Shown: positions 54,505 to 63,263, numbered from the stretch's first letter. The stretch: 64,000 nt of DNA from Pseudorhodoferax sp. Leaf265 (GCF_001422365.1 NZ_LMMT01000034.1:356944-420943); one strand, 5' to 3'. Numbers and translations are program-made. The notes: generated from the letters alone by a model not told the origin.

Positions 54505-55779
54505 TTGGACTGGAGCAAGTGGATGGGCGGGGCGCTGCTGGTGCTGGCGGCCGGGGTGCTGCTGGTGATCGCGGTGCTGCGGGTGCGCGAGGCACGCAAG
54601 GCGCTGCATGAGGCCCGCTCGGCGCTGACGGCGCGCAACCAGTTCCTGGGGATGATGGCCCACGAGATGCTGACGCCGCTGCAGACCATCGTGAGCTCGG
54701 TGGAGCTGATCGAGCTGGGCGGCAAGGTACCGCAGGGCGACGAGACCTTCCGCCGGCTGCGCCGCAGCGCCCAGCAGCTGGAGGCGCAGATGAACGACAC
54801 GGTGGAGTTCGCGCGGCTGTCGGGCGGGCGGCTGAAGGTCTCGCCCACGCTGTTCCAGCCCGACCTCATGATGGAGCTGATCGCCGCCGAGTTCGACGAG
54901 GCGGCGCGCGAGCGCGGCGTGGTGCTCAAGGTGCAGATCGATCCGCAGCCCTGTCCGCGGGTGGTGACCGACCCGGCGCGGCTGCGCCAGATCGTGGCCA
55001 ACCTGGTCTCCAACGCCGTCAAGTACGCCAGCCCGGGCGAGGTGGTGTGCTCGATCCAGGTGCGCGAGGCGCAGCGCGAGGTGACGGTGGCCGTGATCGA
55101 CCAGGGACCGGGCTTCGACACCTCGGTGAACATCTGGGAGCCGTTCACGCGCGGGCGCGACCACGTGCAGATGGGCAGCGGCCTGGGCCTGGCGGTGGTC
55201 AAGCTGATGGCCGAGCTGCTGGGCGGGCGTGCCTTCGCGGTGAGCCGGCCGGGCGAGGGCTCGGCCTTCACGGTGCGGGTGCCGGCCGAGGTCGAGGCGC
55301 GCACGCGCAGCGCCGTGGCGCAGGGCGACGGCCGGCACCTGCGCGTGCTGGTGGTGGAAGACGACCCGGACGTGCGGGCCAGCCTGCATGCCATGCTGCT
55401 GGCCCTGGGCGCGCAGGCCGACCTGGCCGATTCGGTGCGCGAGGCCCGGCTGCTGCTGGACACCGACCGCTACGACGGCGTGCTGCTGGACCTGCGCCTG
55501 CCCGACGGCTCGGGCTATACCGTGGCCGAGCACGCGCGCCGGCTCGGTGCACTGAATGCGGAGACGCCGCTGGTGGCCTTGTCGGCCTACCACGAGGCCG
55601 ATGCCACCGCCGATGCGCTGTTCGCTGCCAAGTTCGACAAGCCGATCAGCGCGGGCCGCCTGCGCTCGGCGCTGGCCCTGTTCGGCGGCGGGTCCGGAAC
55701 TAGCGGCTGGCCTGCGCTTGCTCCAGCAGCTGACGCAGCTGGGAAATCACCAGCGCCAGGCGGAACGGCTTCTCAATGA
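54505..55779 (+). CDS. Hybrid histidine kinase with receiver domain
   Basis: This 424-residue protein starts at a TTG preceded by GGGAG six bases earlier; the ATG at 54501 is out of frame. It has one membrane helix (WMGGALLVLAAGVLLVIAVL), then directly the HisKA domain with the phospho-His H53 in MAHEMLTPLQTI, an HATPase domain (NLVSNAVKYASPGE, GLGLAVVKLMAELLGG) and a receiver with D329 (LLDLRLPDG). No periplasmic sensing domain exists. It is encoded between fliE and the fliM operon, and its 3' end overlaps that of the BetR-like regulator by 80 bases on opposite strands. Confidence 0.88.
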   Translation: MDWSKWMGGALLVLAAGVLLVIAVLRVREARKALHEARSALTARNQFLGMMAHEMLTPLQTIVSSVELIELGGKVPQGDETFRRLRRSAQQLEAQMNDTVEFARLSGGRLKVSPTLFQPDLMMELIAAEFDEAARERGVVLKVQIDPQPCPRVVTDPARLRQIVANLVSNAVKYASPGEVVCSIQVREAQREVTVAVIDQGPGFDTSVNIWEPFTRGRDHVQMGSGLGLAVVKLMAELLGGRAFAVSRPGEGSAFTVRVPAEVEARTRSAVAQGDGRHLRVLVVEDDPDVRASLHAMLLALGAQADLADSVREARLLLDTDRYDGVLLDLRLPDGSGYTVAEHARRLGALNAETPLVALSAYHEADATADALFAAKFDKPISAGRLRSALALFGGGSGTSGWPALAPAADAAGKSPAPGGTASQ

Positions 55780-56602
55780 CGGGAACGCGCAGCGTGGTGG
55801 CGACCTGCACGATGTCGGCCTCGCCGGCATGGCCGGCGGCGATGGCGCCGGTGGTCAGCAGCATGGGCACCGAAGGCTGGGCGCGGCGGATGGCCTGCAG
55901 CACCTGGTTGGCGGTCTGCCCGTTGAGCCACCAGTCCATGAGGTAGCCGTCGAACGGCGCCTCGGTCGCGCGACGGGCGAGCTCGGCGGACGAGCCGAAC
56001 AGCTCGACGCGGTAGCCCGACGCTTCGAAGGCGTCCTTCATGTTGGCGGCCAGGTCCCGCGAATCCTCCAGCACCGCGATGCGCGGCAGCGCCCGCTGCG
56101 AAGGCGTGACCACCAGCTGCAGCACGCGCCGGCGTTCGGCGTTGTGGGTGGCCGCGCCGTAGGGCTGGACCAGCCATTCCGCGCCCTGCTCGGTGGCCAC
56201 CAGTTCGCAATGCTCGCCAGGCTGCAGGGGGGCGCCCAGGGTGACCTTGCAGTTCAGCGCCAGGGTACCGATCAGCACGCGCGCGTCCTGCACGTCGCCA
56301 TCGACACGCGGTGCTGCCAGCGCGGGCTCGGCGCTCAGCAGGGCGCTGATGTCGACGTGGAAATGCTGGGCCAGCGTCTGCAGGTCGCTCGCGGAGAACG
56401 ATGCGTCCTGGAACTTGCGAAAGGCCCCGGAGCGCGAGAGCCCCAGGATCAGCGCCAGCTGCGACGCGTGCTTGTGCCGCGGCAGCCCCTGCTCCGAGAA
56501 GAAGTCGTGCAGCCGGCGCGCGACCACGCTGTCCTCGCCCTCGTCGGTGCTGTCGTCTTCTGGCGCGAGGCTGAGGCCGGGCAGAGGTTTGCTCACTTGC
56601 AT
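55700..56602 (-). CDS. BetR-like HTH / receiver response regulator
   Basis: This 300-residue protein has an N-terminal helix-turn-helix of BetR type (VVARRLHDFFSEQGLPRHKHASQLALILGLSRSGAFRKF, residues 27-64) and a C-terminal receiver domain (174-295) with acidic pocket E179-D180 and phospho-acceptor D223 in GYLMDWWLNG, and a Lys in PVIEKPF. The order HTH-then-receiver is opposite to most response regulators. With the hybrid kinase it probably controls this flagellar locus in place of LafK. It is divergent from fliM. Confidence 0.85.
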   Translation of the reverse strand: MQVSKPLPGLSLAPEDDSTDEGEDSVVARRLHDFFSEQGLPRHKHASQLALILGLSRSGAFRKFQDASFSASDLQTLAQHFHVDISALLSAEPALAAPRVDGDVQDARVLIGTLALNCKVTLGAPLQPGEHCELVATEQGAEWLVQPYGAATHNAERRRVLQLVVTPSQRALPRIAVLEDSRDLAANMKDAFEASGYRVELFGSSAELARRATEAPFDGYLMDWWLNGQTANQVLQAIRRAQPSVPMLLTTGAIAAGHAGEADIVQVATTLRVPVIEKPFRLALVISQLRQLLEQAQASR

Positions 56603-56688
56603 GGTGTGGCGACGAAAGGGCTTGAAACTGGATTAGGCGGCAAAAGTGCGCGTTAAATTAATGTGCCACGAAAAGTGATTAGAAATAG

Positions 56689-56716
56689 TGGACAATTTCC
56701 CAGGCCGCGGTAAAAA
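56689..56716 (+). promoter_or_regulatory. Possible sigma-70-type promoter upstream of fliM
   Basis: TGGACA (56689-56694), a 16-base spacer and TAAAAA (56711-56716) lie 130 bases before fliM in AT-rich DNA shared with the divergent BetR-like regulator gene. Match to consensus is moderate. Confidence 0.3.
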
Positions 56717-56845
56717 ATGTGAGAAAAGCGCATCTAACTTGTCCTGCCTGTAGCAACAGCGGCGCGGCCGCAGGCCCTGCGCGAGGGCAGGAGGCGTTGC
56801 CGATTGTGCACATGGTTGCATCCGATCTACGTGGGAACTTGAGCC

Positions 56846-57715
56846 ATGTCCGTGTCAGACGTTAGTCCTTCCGAGGCACACCGTGTGCTGGACCCGCGCA
56901 CCCTGGGGCGCCCGATGCATCTGCTGGGGGCGTTTGCCGAACGGTTCGGGGCCGATGTGTCGGAACTGTTGCGCCAGGGGCTCAACCGGCGCTATGCCAT
57001 CGGCCTGCAGGTGGACGGCACCGGCATGCGCCAGCGCCAGCACAACGAGGAGCCGGTGCGCTGGAACGTCTACGCCTGTCCGTCCGGCCGCATCGGCATG
57101 GCGGTGCCGCGTGCGCTGGTGCTCAAGCTGCTGCTGTACCGCTACGGCGGCGGCGAGGCGGCGCCGGTCGAGCCCGGCGCGGTGGCGGTGACGGCCAGCG
57201 AGGAGCGCCTGGCCACCCGGCTCGGCCAGCAGCTCGCCCTGGCGCTGGCGCGCCGCATCGATGCCGGGCTGCCGCCCGTGGGCGTCGCGGCGGAGCCGGC
57301 CCTGGCCGATCCGGCCGTGCCCTTCCATTCCGAATCCGCGCTGCCCACCGGCCTGTGGCAGCTGAACCTGACGCTGGTCGAAGCCGACAGCGGGCAGCGC
57401 CACGAACTGCGCTTCAGCCTGGACGATGGCTGCATGCACCGGCTGCTGGACCGGCTGGGCCGCGGCCGCACGCTGGCACGCGAGGGCGCCGCCACGCCGG
57501 GGCTGCCGCTGGCGTCGCGGCTCAAGCTGCGCCTGACGGCGCGCCTGGTGCAGCAGCGGCTGCCGCTGGGCGCGATCCTGGATCTGCAGCCGGGCAGCGT
57601 GCTGCCGATTCCGCAACCCACCGCCGTGGTGCTGGTCAAGGACTCGCCCTTGTTCAGCGCCAGCGTGGCCGAACACAAGGGGCGCCTGTGGCTGACCGCG
57701 TTCCAGGACCTTTGA
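56846..57715 (+). CDS. fliM: Flagellar motor switch protein FliM (short form)
   Basis: This 289-residue protein is shorter than typical FliM (about 330). The N-terminus (MSVSDVSPSEAHRVLDPRTL) lacks the CheY-P-binding SQ-EIDALL motif. The C-terminal FliN-like part (LKLRLTARLVQQRLPLGAILDLQPGSVLPIPQPTAVVLVKDSPLFSASVAEHKGRLWL) is clear, and with fliN next to it the call is firm. It heads the fliMNPQR-flhBA operon. Chemotactic switching through CheY may therefore be absent or use another contact. Confidence 0.88.
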   Translation: MSVSDVSPSEAHRVLDPRTLGRPMHLLGAFAERFGADVSELLRQGLNRRYAIGLQVDGTGMRQRQHNEEPVRWNVYACPSGRIGMAVPRALVLKLLLYRYGGGEAAPVEPGAVAVTASEERLATRLGQQLALALARRIDAGLPPVGVAAEPALADPAVPFHSESALPTGLWQLNLTLVEADSGQRHELRFSLDDGCMHRLLDRLGRGRTLAREGAATPGLPLASRLKLRLTARLVQQRLPLGAILDLQPGSVLPIPQPTAVVLVKDSPLFSASVAEHKGRLWLTAFQDL

Positions 57716-57730
57716 ATTGAAAGACAGACC

Positions 57731-58084
57731 ATGACCGACAAGCCAGACACCAACGACGTGGACGCGTTGCTGGGCGACCTGACCGTGGATGCAGGCGCCG
57801 CCGAGGCGCCTGCCAAACCGCGCCGCGACCTCTCGCTGATGTTGCGCAAGATCCCCGTCACGCTGACGCTGGAGGTCGGCTCGGCCGACGTCTCGCTGGA
57901 CCAGCTCATGGGGCTGGAGCACGGCAGCGTGGTCGAGCTCGACGCACTGGCCGGCTCGCCGCTGGTGATCAAGGTCAACGGCACGGCCATCGGCCGCGCC
58001 GAGGTGGTGGTCTCGGGCGAGAACTACGGCCTGAAGGTGCTGGAGCTGTCGGACCTGGACCTGCTCTCGCTGGACACGCCCTGA
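57731..58084 (+). CDS. fliN: Flagellar motor switch protein FliN
   Basis: This 117-residue protein contains the SpoA domain (RRDLSLMLRKIPVTLTLEVGSADVSLDQLMGLEHGSVVELD, then VNGTAIGRAEVVVSGENYGLKVLEL). It completes the C ring. It lies 15 bases after fliM. No fliO gene follows; fliP comes next. Confidence 0.95.
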   Translation: MTDKPDTNDVDALLGDLTVDAGAAEAPAKPRRDLSLMLRKIPVTLTLEVGSADVSLDQLMGLEHGSVVELDALAGSPLVIKVNGTAIGRAEVVVSGENYGLKVLELSDLDLLSLDTP

Positions 58085-58101
58085 AGCGCAGGGCACATCC
58101 C

Positions 58102-58863
58102 ATGACGATGCTGAGCGCTTGGCGCCTGTGGCGGAACCGGGCGCTGGCGCCGGTGCTGCTGGCCCTGGCCGGCGCCGCGAATGCGGCCGAGATCCCGCTG
58201 CTGTCCGCCGTGACGGGCAGCGCGCAGACCGACTACACGGTCAAGATGCAGGTGCTGGTCATCATGACCCTGCTCGGGCTGCTGCCCGTGCTGGTGCTCA
58301 TGTGCACGAGCTTCGTGCGCTTCGTGATCGTGCTGTCGCTGCTGCGCCAGGCGCTGGGCCTGCAGCAGGGCCTGCCCAACCGCATCGTGACCGGCGTGGC
58401 GCTGATCCTGACCATTCTCGTGATGCGCCCGGTCGGCGAGCAGCTCTGGGAGCGCGCCTTCGTGCCCTACGACGAGGACCGCATCGGCCTGCAGCAGGCG
58501 CTGGTGGAGGCCAAGGAGCCGCTGTCGCGCTTCATGCTCGCGCAGACCAGCAAGGCCGCGCTGCAGCAGGTCAGCCAGCTGGCACGCGAGCCGGCCGTGG
58601 CCGAGCCCTCGCAGCACGCCTTCGCGGTGCAGCTGGCGGCCTTCGTGCTGTCCGAGCTCAAGACCGCGTTCCAGATCGGCTGCATGCTGTTCATCCCGTT
58701 CATGGTGATCGACCTCGTCGTCTCCTCGGTGCTGATGGCCATGGGCATGATGATGCTGTCGCCGCTGGTGATCTCGCTGCCGCTCAAGCTGCTGCTGTTC
58801 GTGCTGGTGGACGGGTGGACGCTGACCGTGAACACGCTGGTGACCAGCGTGCGGGCCTTCTGA
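58102..58863 (+). CDS. fliP: Flagellar export gate protein FliP
   Basis: This 253-residue membrane protein has an N-terminal signal-like segment (ALAPVLLALAGAANA) and four helices, with FVRFVIVLSLLRQALGLQQGLPNRIVTGVALILT and FVLSELKTAFQIGCMLFIPFMVIDLVVSSVLMAMGMMMLSP. These are FliP hallmarks. It forms the export pore with FliQ and FliR. A repeat element separates it from fliQ. Confidence 0.96.
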   Translation: MTMLSAWRLWRNRALAPVLLALAGAANAAEIPLLSAVTGSAQTDYTVKMQVLVIMTLLGLLPVLVLMCTSFVRFVIVLSLLRQALGLQQGLPNRIVTGVALILTILVMRPVGEQLWERAFVPYDEDRIGLQQALVEAKEPLSRFMLAQTSKAALQQVSQLAREPAVAEPSQHAFAVQLAAFVLSELKTAFQIGCMLFIPFMVIDLVVSSVLMAMGMMMLSPLVISLPLKLLLFVLVDGWTLTVNTLVTSVRAF

Positions 58864-58868
58864 CCATG

Positions 58869-58943
58869 CCTCCACGCTCATCGCTTCGCGTATCGCTGCC
58901 CCCCGAGGGGGCGCTTCAGTGCCTTCGGGCGGCCGGGCGGCAC
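58869..58943. repeat. Dispersed GC-rich intergenic repeat, copy 2
   Basis: This roughly 75-base copy, inverted relative to copy 1, fills the fliP-fliQ gap. It carries the CCCCC-GA-GGGGG hairpin and the small hairpin CGC-TTC-GCG. Its end GGCGGCACTGAGATG runs straight into the fliQ start codon. It is the only long gap inside the fliM-flhA operon. Confidence 0.75.
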
Positions 58944-58947
58944 TGAG

Positions 58948-59220
58948 ATGCTCACGCCGGACGTCGCCGTCGACCTGGTCAGCGCCAGCCTCAAGCTGGT
59001 GATGCTGCTGGTGGCCGTGCTGGTGCTGCCGGGCCTGATCGTGGGCTTCGTGGTGGGCATCTTCCAGGCCGCCACGCAGATCAACGAGCAGACGCTGAGC
59101 TTCCTGCCGCGCCTGCTGGTCACTCTCTTGGCCATCATCCTCACGGGCGGCTGGATGGCCTCGCAGCTCATGGATTTCTGCGTCGAGGTGTTCCGCCGCG
59201 CAGCGGCGCTCGTGGGGTAA
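58948..59220 (+). CDS. fliQ: Flagellar export gate protein FliQ
   Basis: This 90-residue protein with two membrane helices (LKLVMLLVAVLVLPGLIVGFVVGIFQAATQINEQTLSFLPRLLVTLLAIILTGGW) is of standard FliQ length and sequence. It lies right behind repeat copy 2 and 4 bases before fliR. The upstream repeat leaves no good ribosome site, so translation may depend on coupling or on the repeat's edge. Confidence 0.95.
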   Translation: MLTPDVAVDLVSASLKLVMLLVAVLVLPGLIVGFVVGIFQAATQINEQTLSFLPRLLVTLLAIILTGGWMASQLMDFCVEVFRRAAALVG

Positions 59221-59224
59221 CCCC

Positions 59225-59998
59225 TTGGAAGGCGTCTTCACCACGCTGCTGGCCGAGCTGTCGGCCTGGTGGTGGCCTTTCGTGCGCGTGCTGGCCATGC
59301 TGAGCGCCGCGCCCATCGTCGGTGACACGTCTGTGCCGCTCACGGTGCGCGTGCTGCTGGCCATGGTGCTGGCCACCATCCTGCTGCCGGTGGCGGCGCC
59401 GGCCGTGCCGATCGCCGCGTTCTCGCTGCACGCGCTGGCGGCCACGGCCGAGCAGGTGGCCATCGGCGTGGTGCTGGGGCTGGCGCTGCACTTCGTGATG
59501 TCGGTGCTGCTGGTGCTGGGCTACATGGTGTCTTCGCAGATGGGGCTGGCCATGGCGCTCATGAACGACCCGCTGTCGGGCGTATCGTCCGACGTGGTGT
59601 CCAGCCTGCTGTCCATCCTCGGCATCCTGGTGTTCTTCTCCATCGATGGCCACCTGGTGCTGGTGCAGGTGATCGGCAAGAGCTTCACGCTGTGGCCCGT
59701 GGGCGGCGGGCTGCGCATGGGCGCGCTGCAGGCCGTGGCGTTCAACGTCTCGTGGGTGTTCTCGGCCGCGCTGCTGCTGGCCCTGCCCATCGTGTTCGCG
59801 ACCATGGTGGTGCAGATCGGCTTCGGCTTTCTCGCGCGCGTGGCGCCGCAGCTCAACCTGTTCGCGCTGGGCTTTTCGGTGATCACCATCTTCGGCCTGT
59901 TCATGCTGGCCATGCTGGTGCGCTTCATCCCCGAGCACTACCTGCGCATGACGCGGCAGGTGCTTCTCATGCTCGAGCAGACCTTCGGAGCGCGCTGA
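59225..59998 (+). CDS. fliR: Flagellar export gate protein FliR
   Basis: This 257-residue protein starts at TTG (EGVFTTLLAELSAWWWPFVRVLAMLSAAPIVG) and has six membrane helices, with LGYMVSSQMGLAMALMNDPLSGV typical. GTGGGG lies about nine bases upstream. It ends in TGATG with flhB. Confidence 0.93.
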   Translation: MEGVFTTLLAELSAWWWPFVRVLAMLSAAPIVGDTSVPLTVRVLLAMVLATILLPVAAPAVPIAAFSLHALAATAEQVAIGVVLGLALHFVMSVLLVLGYMVSSQMGLAMALMNDPLSGVSSDVVSSLLSILGILVFFSIDGHLVLVQVIGKSFTLWPVGGGLRMGALQAVAFNVSWVFSAALLLALPIVFATMVVQIGFGFLARVAPQLNLFALGFSVITIFGLFMLAMLVRFIPEHYLRMTRQVLLMLEQTFGAR

Positions 59999-61131
59999 TG
60001 GAGCAGGGCAGTTCGTCCGCCGACAAGAGCGAGAAGGCCACCCCGCACAAGCTGCGCAAGGTGCGCCAGCAAGGCCAGGCCGCGCGCTCCAAGGACGCGG
60101 TGATGGCCGTGGGCATCGTGGCCAGCCTGACGCTGGCCTACTGGCTCGCGCCCGGCTGGCTGCAGGACATGCGCCGGCTGTTCAGCGGCGGCCTGGCGGA
60201 CCTGGCCGGCACCGGCACGCTGGAAAGCACCTGGTCCACGCTGTTCCGCGATGCCGGCTGGCTCACGGTGCGCATGGTGGCGCCCTTGCTGCTGGTGCCG
60301 GTGCTGCTGCTCGTGGCCTCGCTGCTGCCGGGCGGCTGGGCCGTGTCGGTGGAGAACCTGCAGCCCAAGCTGGAGCGGCTGAACCCGGTCAGCAACCTGG
60401 GGCGTTTGTTCACCGGCAAGCACATGGCGGGCGTGGCCGCTTCCATCGCCAAGTCCGTGCTGCTGTGCGTGGTGCTGTGGTTCGTGTGCACCGGCAGCGC
60501 GCAGCAGTTCCTGCGGCTGCAGGCGCTGCCGCTGCCCGAGGCCATCGCCCAGGGCGTGGGCCTGCTGCTCTCGGGCGTGACGGCCATGGTGCTGGTGTTC
60601 GTGCTGTTCGCCTTCATCGACCTGCCGGTGCAGGTGTTCTTCTTCCTGCGCGGCCAGCGCATGAGCAAGCAGGACGTGAAGGAAGAACACAAGAGCACCG
60701 AGGGCCGGCCCGAGGTGAAGAGCCGCATCCGCCAGCTGCAGCTGCAGATGGCGCGCCGCAGCCTGAACAAGACCGTGCCGCAGGCCGATGTGGTGATCGT
60801 CAACCCCGAGCACTACGCCGTGGCGCTCAAGTACGACGAGCAGCGCGCCCAGGCGCCCTTCGTGCTGGCCAAGGGCGTGGACGAAATGGCGCTGTACATC
60901 CGCCAGCTGGCACGCACCCACCACGTGGAGGTGGTGAGCCAGCCGCCGCTGGCCCGCGCCATCTACAAGACCAGCCAGGTGCAACAGCAGATCCCGATCG
61001 CGCTGTACGGCGCCGTGGCCCTGGTGCTGAACTACGTGCTGCAGCTCAAGGCCTTCCAGGCCGGGCGGCGGCCGCATCCCCCGGGCCTGCCTGCCAGGCT
61101 GCCCATCCCTGATTCGCTCGACACGCCATGA
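59998..61131 (+). CDS. flhB: Flagellar export switch protein FlhB
   Basis: This 377-residue protein has four membrane helices and a cytoplasmic domain. It opens with the usual DKSEKATPHKLRKVRQQGQAARSKD. The autocleavage site reads NPEH (N269-P270-E271-H272) in VVIVNPEHYAVALKY, where most FlhBs have NPTH. Cleavage after Asn should still be possible. It selects rod-hook or filament substrates and is contacted by FliK. Confidence 0.95.
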   Translation: MEQGSSSADKSEKATPHKLRKVRQQGQAARSKDAVMAVGIVASLTLAYWLAPGWLQDMRRLFSGGLADLAGTGTLESTWSTLFRDAGWLTVRMVAPLLLVPVLLLVASLLPGGWAVSVENLQPKLERLNPVSNLGRLFTGKHMAGVAASIAKSVLLCVVLWFVCTGSAQQFLRLQALPLPEAIAQGVGLLLSGVTAMVLVFVLFAFIDLPVQVFFFLRGQRMSKQDVKEEHKSTEGRPEVKSRIRQLQLQMARRSLNKTVPQADVVIVNPEHYAVALKYDEQRAQAPFVLAKGVDEMALYIRQLARTHHVEVVSQPPLARAIYKTSQVQQQIPIALYGAVALVLNYVLQLKAFQAGRRPHPPGLPARLPIPDSLDTP

Positions 61132-63227
61132 AGTTGACTCTCGCCGACCTGCTCGCCGCGCTGCGCCGCACCCGTGCCATGGCACCTGTGCTGGTGCTGG
61201 CCCTGCTGGCCATGATCATCCTGCCGATGCCGCCGCTGGCGCTGGACGTGCTGTTCACGTTCAACATCGTGCTGTCGGTGATCGTGATCCTGGTGGCCGT
61301 GTCGGTGCAGCGGCCGCTGGATTTCTCGGTCTTCCCGACCATCATCCTGGCCACCACGCTGCTGCGGCTGGCACTGAACGTGGCCTCCACGCGTGTGGTG
61401 CTCCTGCACGGCCACGAAGGCACACATGCGGCCGGCCAGGTGATCGAATCCTTCGGCAACGTGGTGATCGGCGGCAACTTCGTGGTCGGGCTGGTGGTGT
61501 TCGTGATCCTCATGATCATCAACTTCATCGTGGTGACGAAGGGTGCCGAGCGGATCTCCGAGGTCTCGGCCCGCTTCACGCTGGACGCGCTGCCCGGCAA
61601 GCAGATGGCGATCGACGCCGACCTCAACGCGGGTTTGATCAACCAGGAGAAGGCGCAGCTGCGCCGGCGCGAGGTGGCGTCGGAGGCCGACTTCTACGGC
61701 GCCATGGACGGTGCCAGCAAGTTCGTGCGCGGCGACGCCATCGCCGGCATCCTGATCCTTTTGATCAACATGGTGGGCGGCGTGGCCATCGGCGCGGTGA
61801 TGCACGACCTGAGCTTCGGCGAGGCCTTCCGCACCTATGCGCTGCTGACCATCGGCGACGGCCTGGTGGCGCAGATCCCGGCGCTGCTGCTGTCGTCCGC
61901 AGCGGCCATCGTGGTCACGCGCGTGAGCGACGCGGGCGACCTGCAGACCCAGATCGGCCAGCAGCTGCTGGCCTCGCCGCAGGCCTTGTACAGCGCGGCC
62001 GGGCTGATGCTGGTGCTGGGGCTGATCCCGGGCATGCCCTGGGCCAGCTTCATCGGCTTTGCCGCGGTGCTGACCTATGTGGCCTGGCGCATGGCCAAGC
62101 GCCAGGCCCTGCCCCAGGCGGGCGCCGACGCCGGTGTGCTGGGCGCCGCGCTGCTGACCGCCGAGCCACCGGCCGAGCTGGACTGGCGCAGCCTGCCGCG
62201 CGTGGACGCGCTGACCGTGGCCCTGGGCTACCGGCTGGTGGCCATGATGGACCAGGGGCAGGGCGCGCCGCTGGTCAAGCGGCTGCAGGGCCTGCGCCAG
62301 AGCATGAGCGAGAGCCTGGGCGTGCTGCTGCCGCCCGTGAGCGTGCGCGACGACCTGGGCCTCAAGCCCACGCAGTACACGGTGCTGCTGCGTGGCAGCG
62401 TGCTGGCGCGCGCCGAGCTGCAGGCCGACCGGCTCATGGCCGTGCCCTCGCCGCAGCTGTACGGCCAGGTCGACGGCGCGCCCGGCGTGGACCCGGCCTA
62501 CGGCCTGGCGGTCGTCTGGATCGAGCCCGACCAGAAGGCCCATGCGCTGGGCCTGGGCTACCAGGTGGTGGACGGCCCCAGCGTGATCGCCACCCACGTG
62601 AGCAAGCTGCTGCGCGAGAACCTGCCCGAACTCTTCAACCACGAGGACGCCGGCGAGATCATGGAACGCCTGGCCGGCCAGGCGCCGCGCCTGGCCGAGG
62701 CGCTGGGCAAGGCCATGACGCATGTGCAGCTGCTCAAGGTGTTCCGCACGCTGCTGGCTGAGAACGTCTCGCTCAAGGACATCGTGCCCATCGCCACCAG
62801 CCTGCTGGAGACCGCGGAGGCGACCAAGGACCCGATCTTGCTGGCGGCCGAGGTGCGCTGCGCGGTGCGCCGCCAGATCGTCGAGCAGCTGGCTGGGCAG
62901 CGCAGCGAGCTGCAGGTGTTCAGCCTCACGGGCGACCTGGAGAACATGCTGCTGGGCGCGCTGAACCAGGCGCGCCAGGGTGGGGCCAAGGTGGCGCTGG
63001 ACAACTTCCCGGTGGACCCGAACCTGCTGTCGCAGCTGCAGACGCACATGCCACTGGCGCGGGACCAGATGAAGCAGCAGGCGACGCCGCCGCTGCTGCT
63101 GGTGATGCCGCAGATCCGCCCGCTGCTGGCGCGTTATGCGCGGCTGTTCGCGCCCGGGCTGGCGGTGCTCTCGTACAACGAGATTCCGGAGCAGCGGGAG
63201 GTGAGCATCGTGGGGACGGTGGGGTAG
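61128..63227 (+). CDS. flhA: Flagellar export gate protein FlhA
   Basis: This 699-residue protein is the largest export subunit. The N-terminal half has eight membrane helices, with the FHIPEP-signature region RFTLDALPGKQMAIDADLNAGLI. The C-terminal half forms the cytosolic substrate ring. Its start overlaps the flhB stop (ATGA). It ends the operon, and a hairpin follows. Confidence 0.97.
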   Translation: MKLTLADLLAALRRTRAMAPVLVLALLAMIILPMPPLALDVLFTFNIVLSVIVILVAVSVQRPLDFSVFPTIILATTLLRLALNVASTRVVLLHGHEGTHAAGQVIESFGNVVIGGNFVVGLVVFVILMIINFIVVTKGAERISEVSARFTLDALPGKQMAIDADLNAGLINQEKAQLRRREVASEADFYGAMDGASKFVRGDAIAGILILLINMVGGVAIGAVMHDLSFGEAFRTYALLTIGDGLVAQIPALLLSSAAAIVVTRVSDAGDLQTQIGQQLLASPQALYSAAGLMLVLGLIPGMPWASFIGFAAVLTYVAWRMAKRQALPQAGADAGVLGAALLTAEPPAELDWRSLPRVDALTVALGYRLVAMMDQGQGAPLVKRLQGLRQSMSESLGVLLPPVSVRDDLGLKPTQYTVLLRGSVLARAELQADRLMAVPSPQLYGQVDGAPGVDPAYGLAVVWIEPDQKAHALGLGYQVVDGPSVIATHVSKLLRENLPELFNHEDAGEIMERLAGQAPRLAEALGKAMTHVQLLKVFRTLLAENVSLKDIVPIATSLLETAEATKDPILLAAEVRCAVRRQIVEQLAGQRSELQVFSLTGDLENMLLGALNQARQGGAKVALDNFPVDPNLLSQLQTHMPLARDQMKQQATPPLLLVMPQIRPLLARYARLFAPGLAVLSYNEIPEQREVSIVGTVG

Positions 63228-63263
63228 GGGCGCGCCGGAAGCTGGCATCCGCAAGACTGGGGA

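Noticed and set aside
56656..56680. TGGCAC on the minus strand upstream of the BetR-like gene as a sigma-54 promoter
   Set aside because: The -12 element is missing; TTTAAC stands where TTGC is required at the correct spacing.
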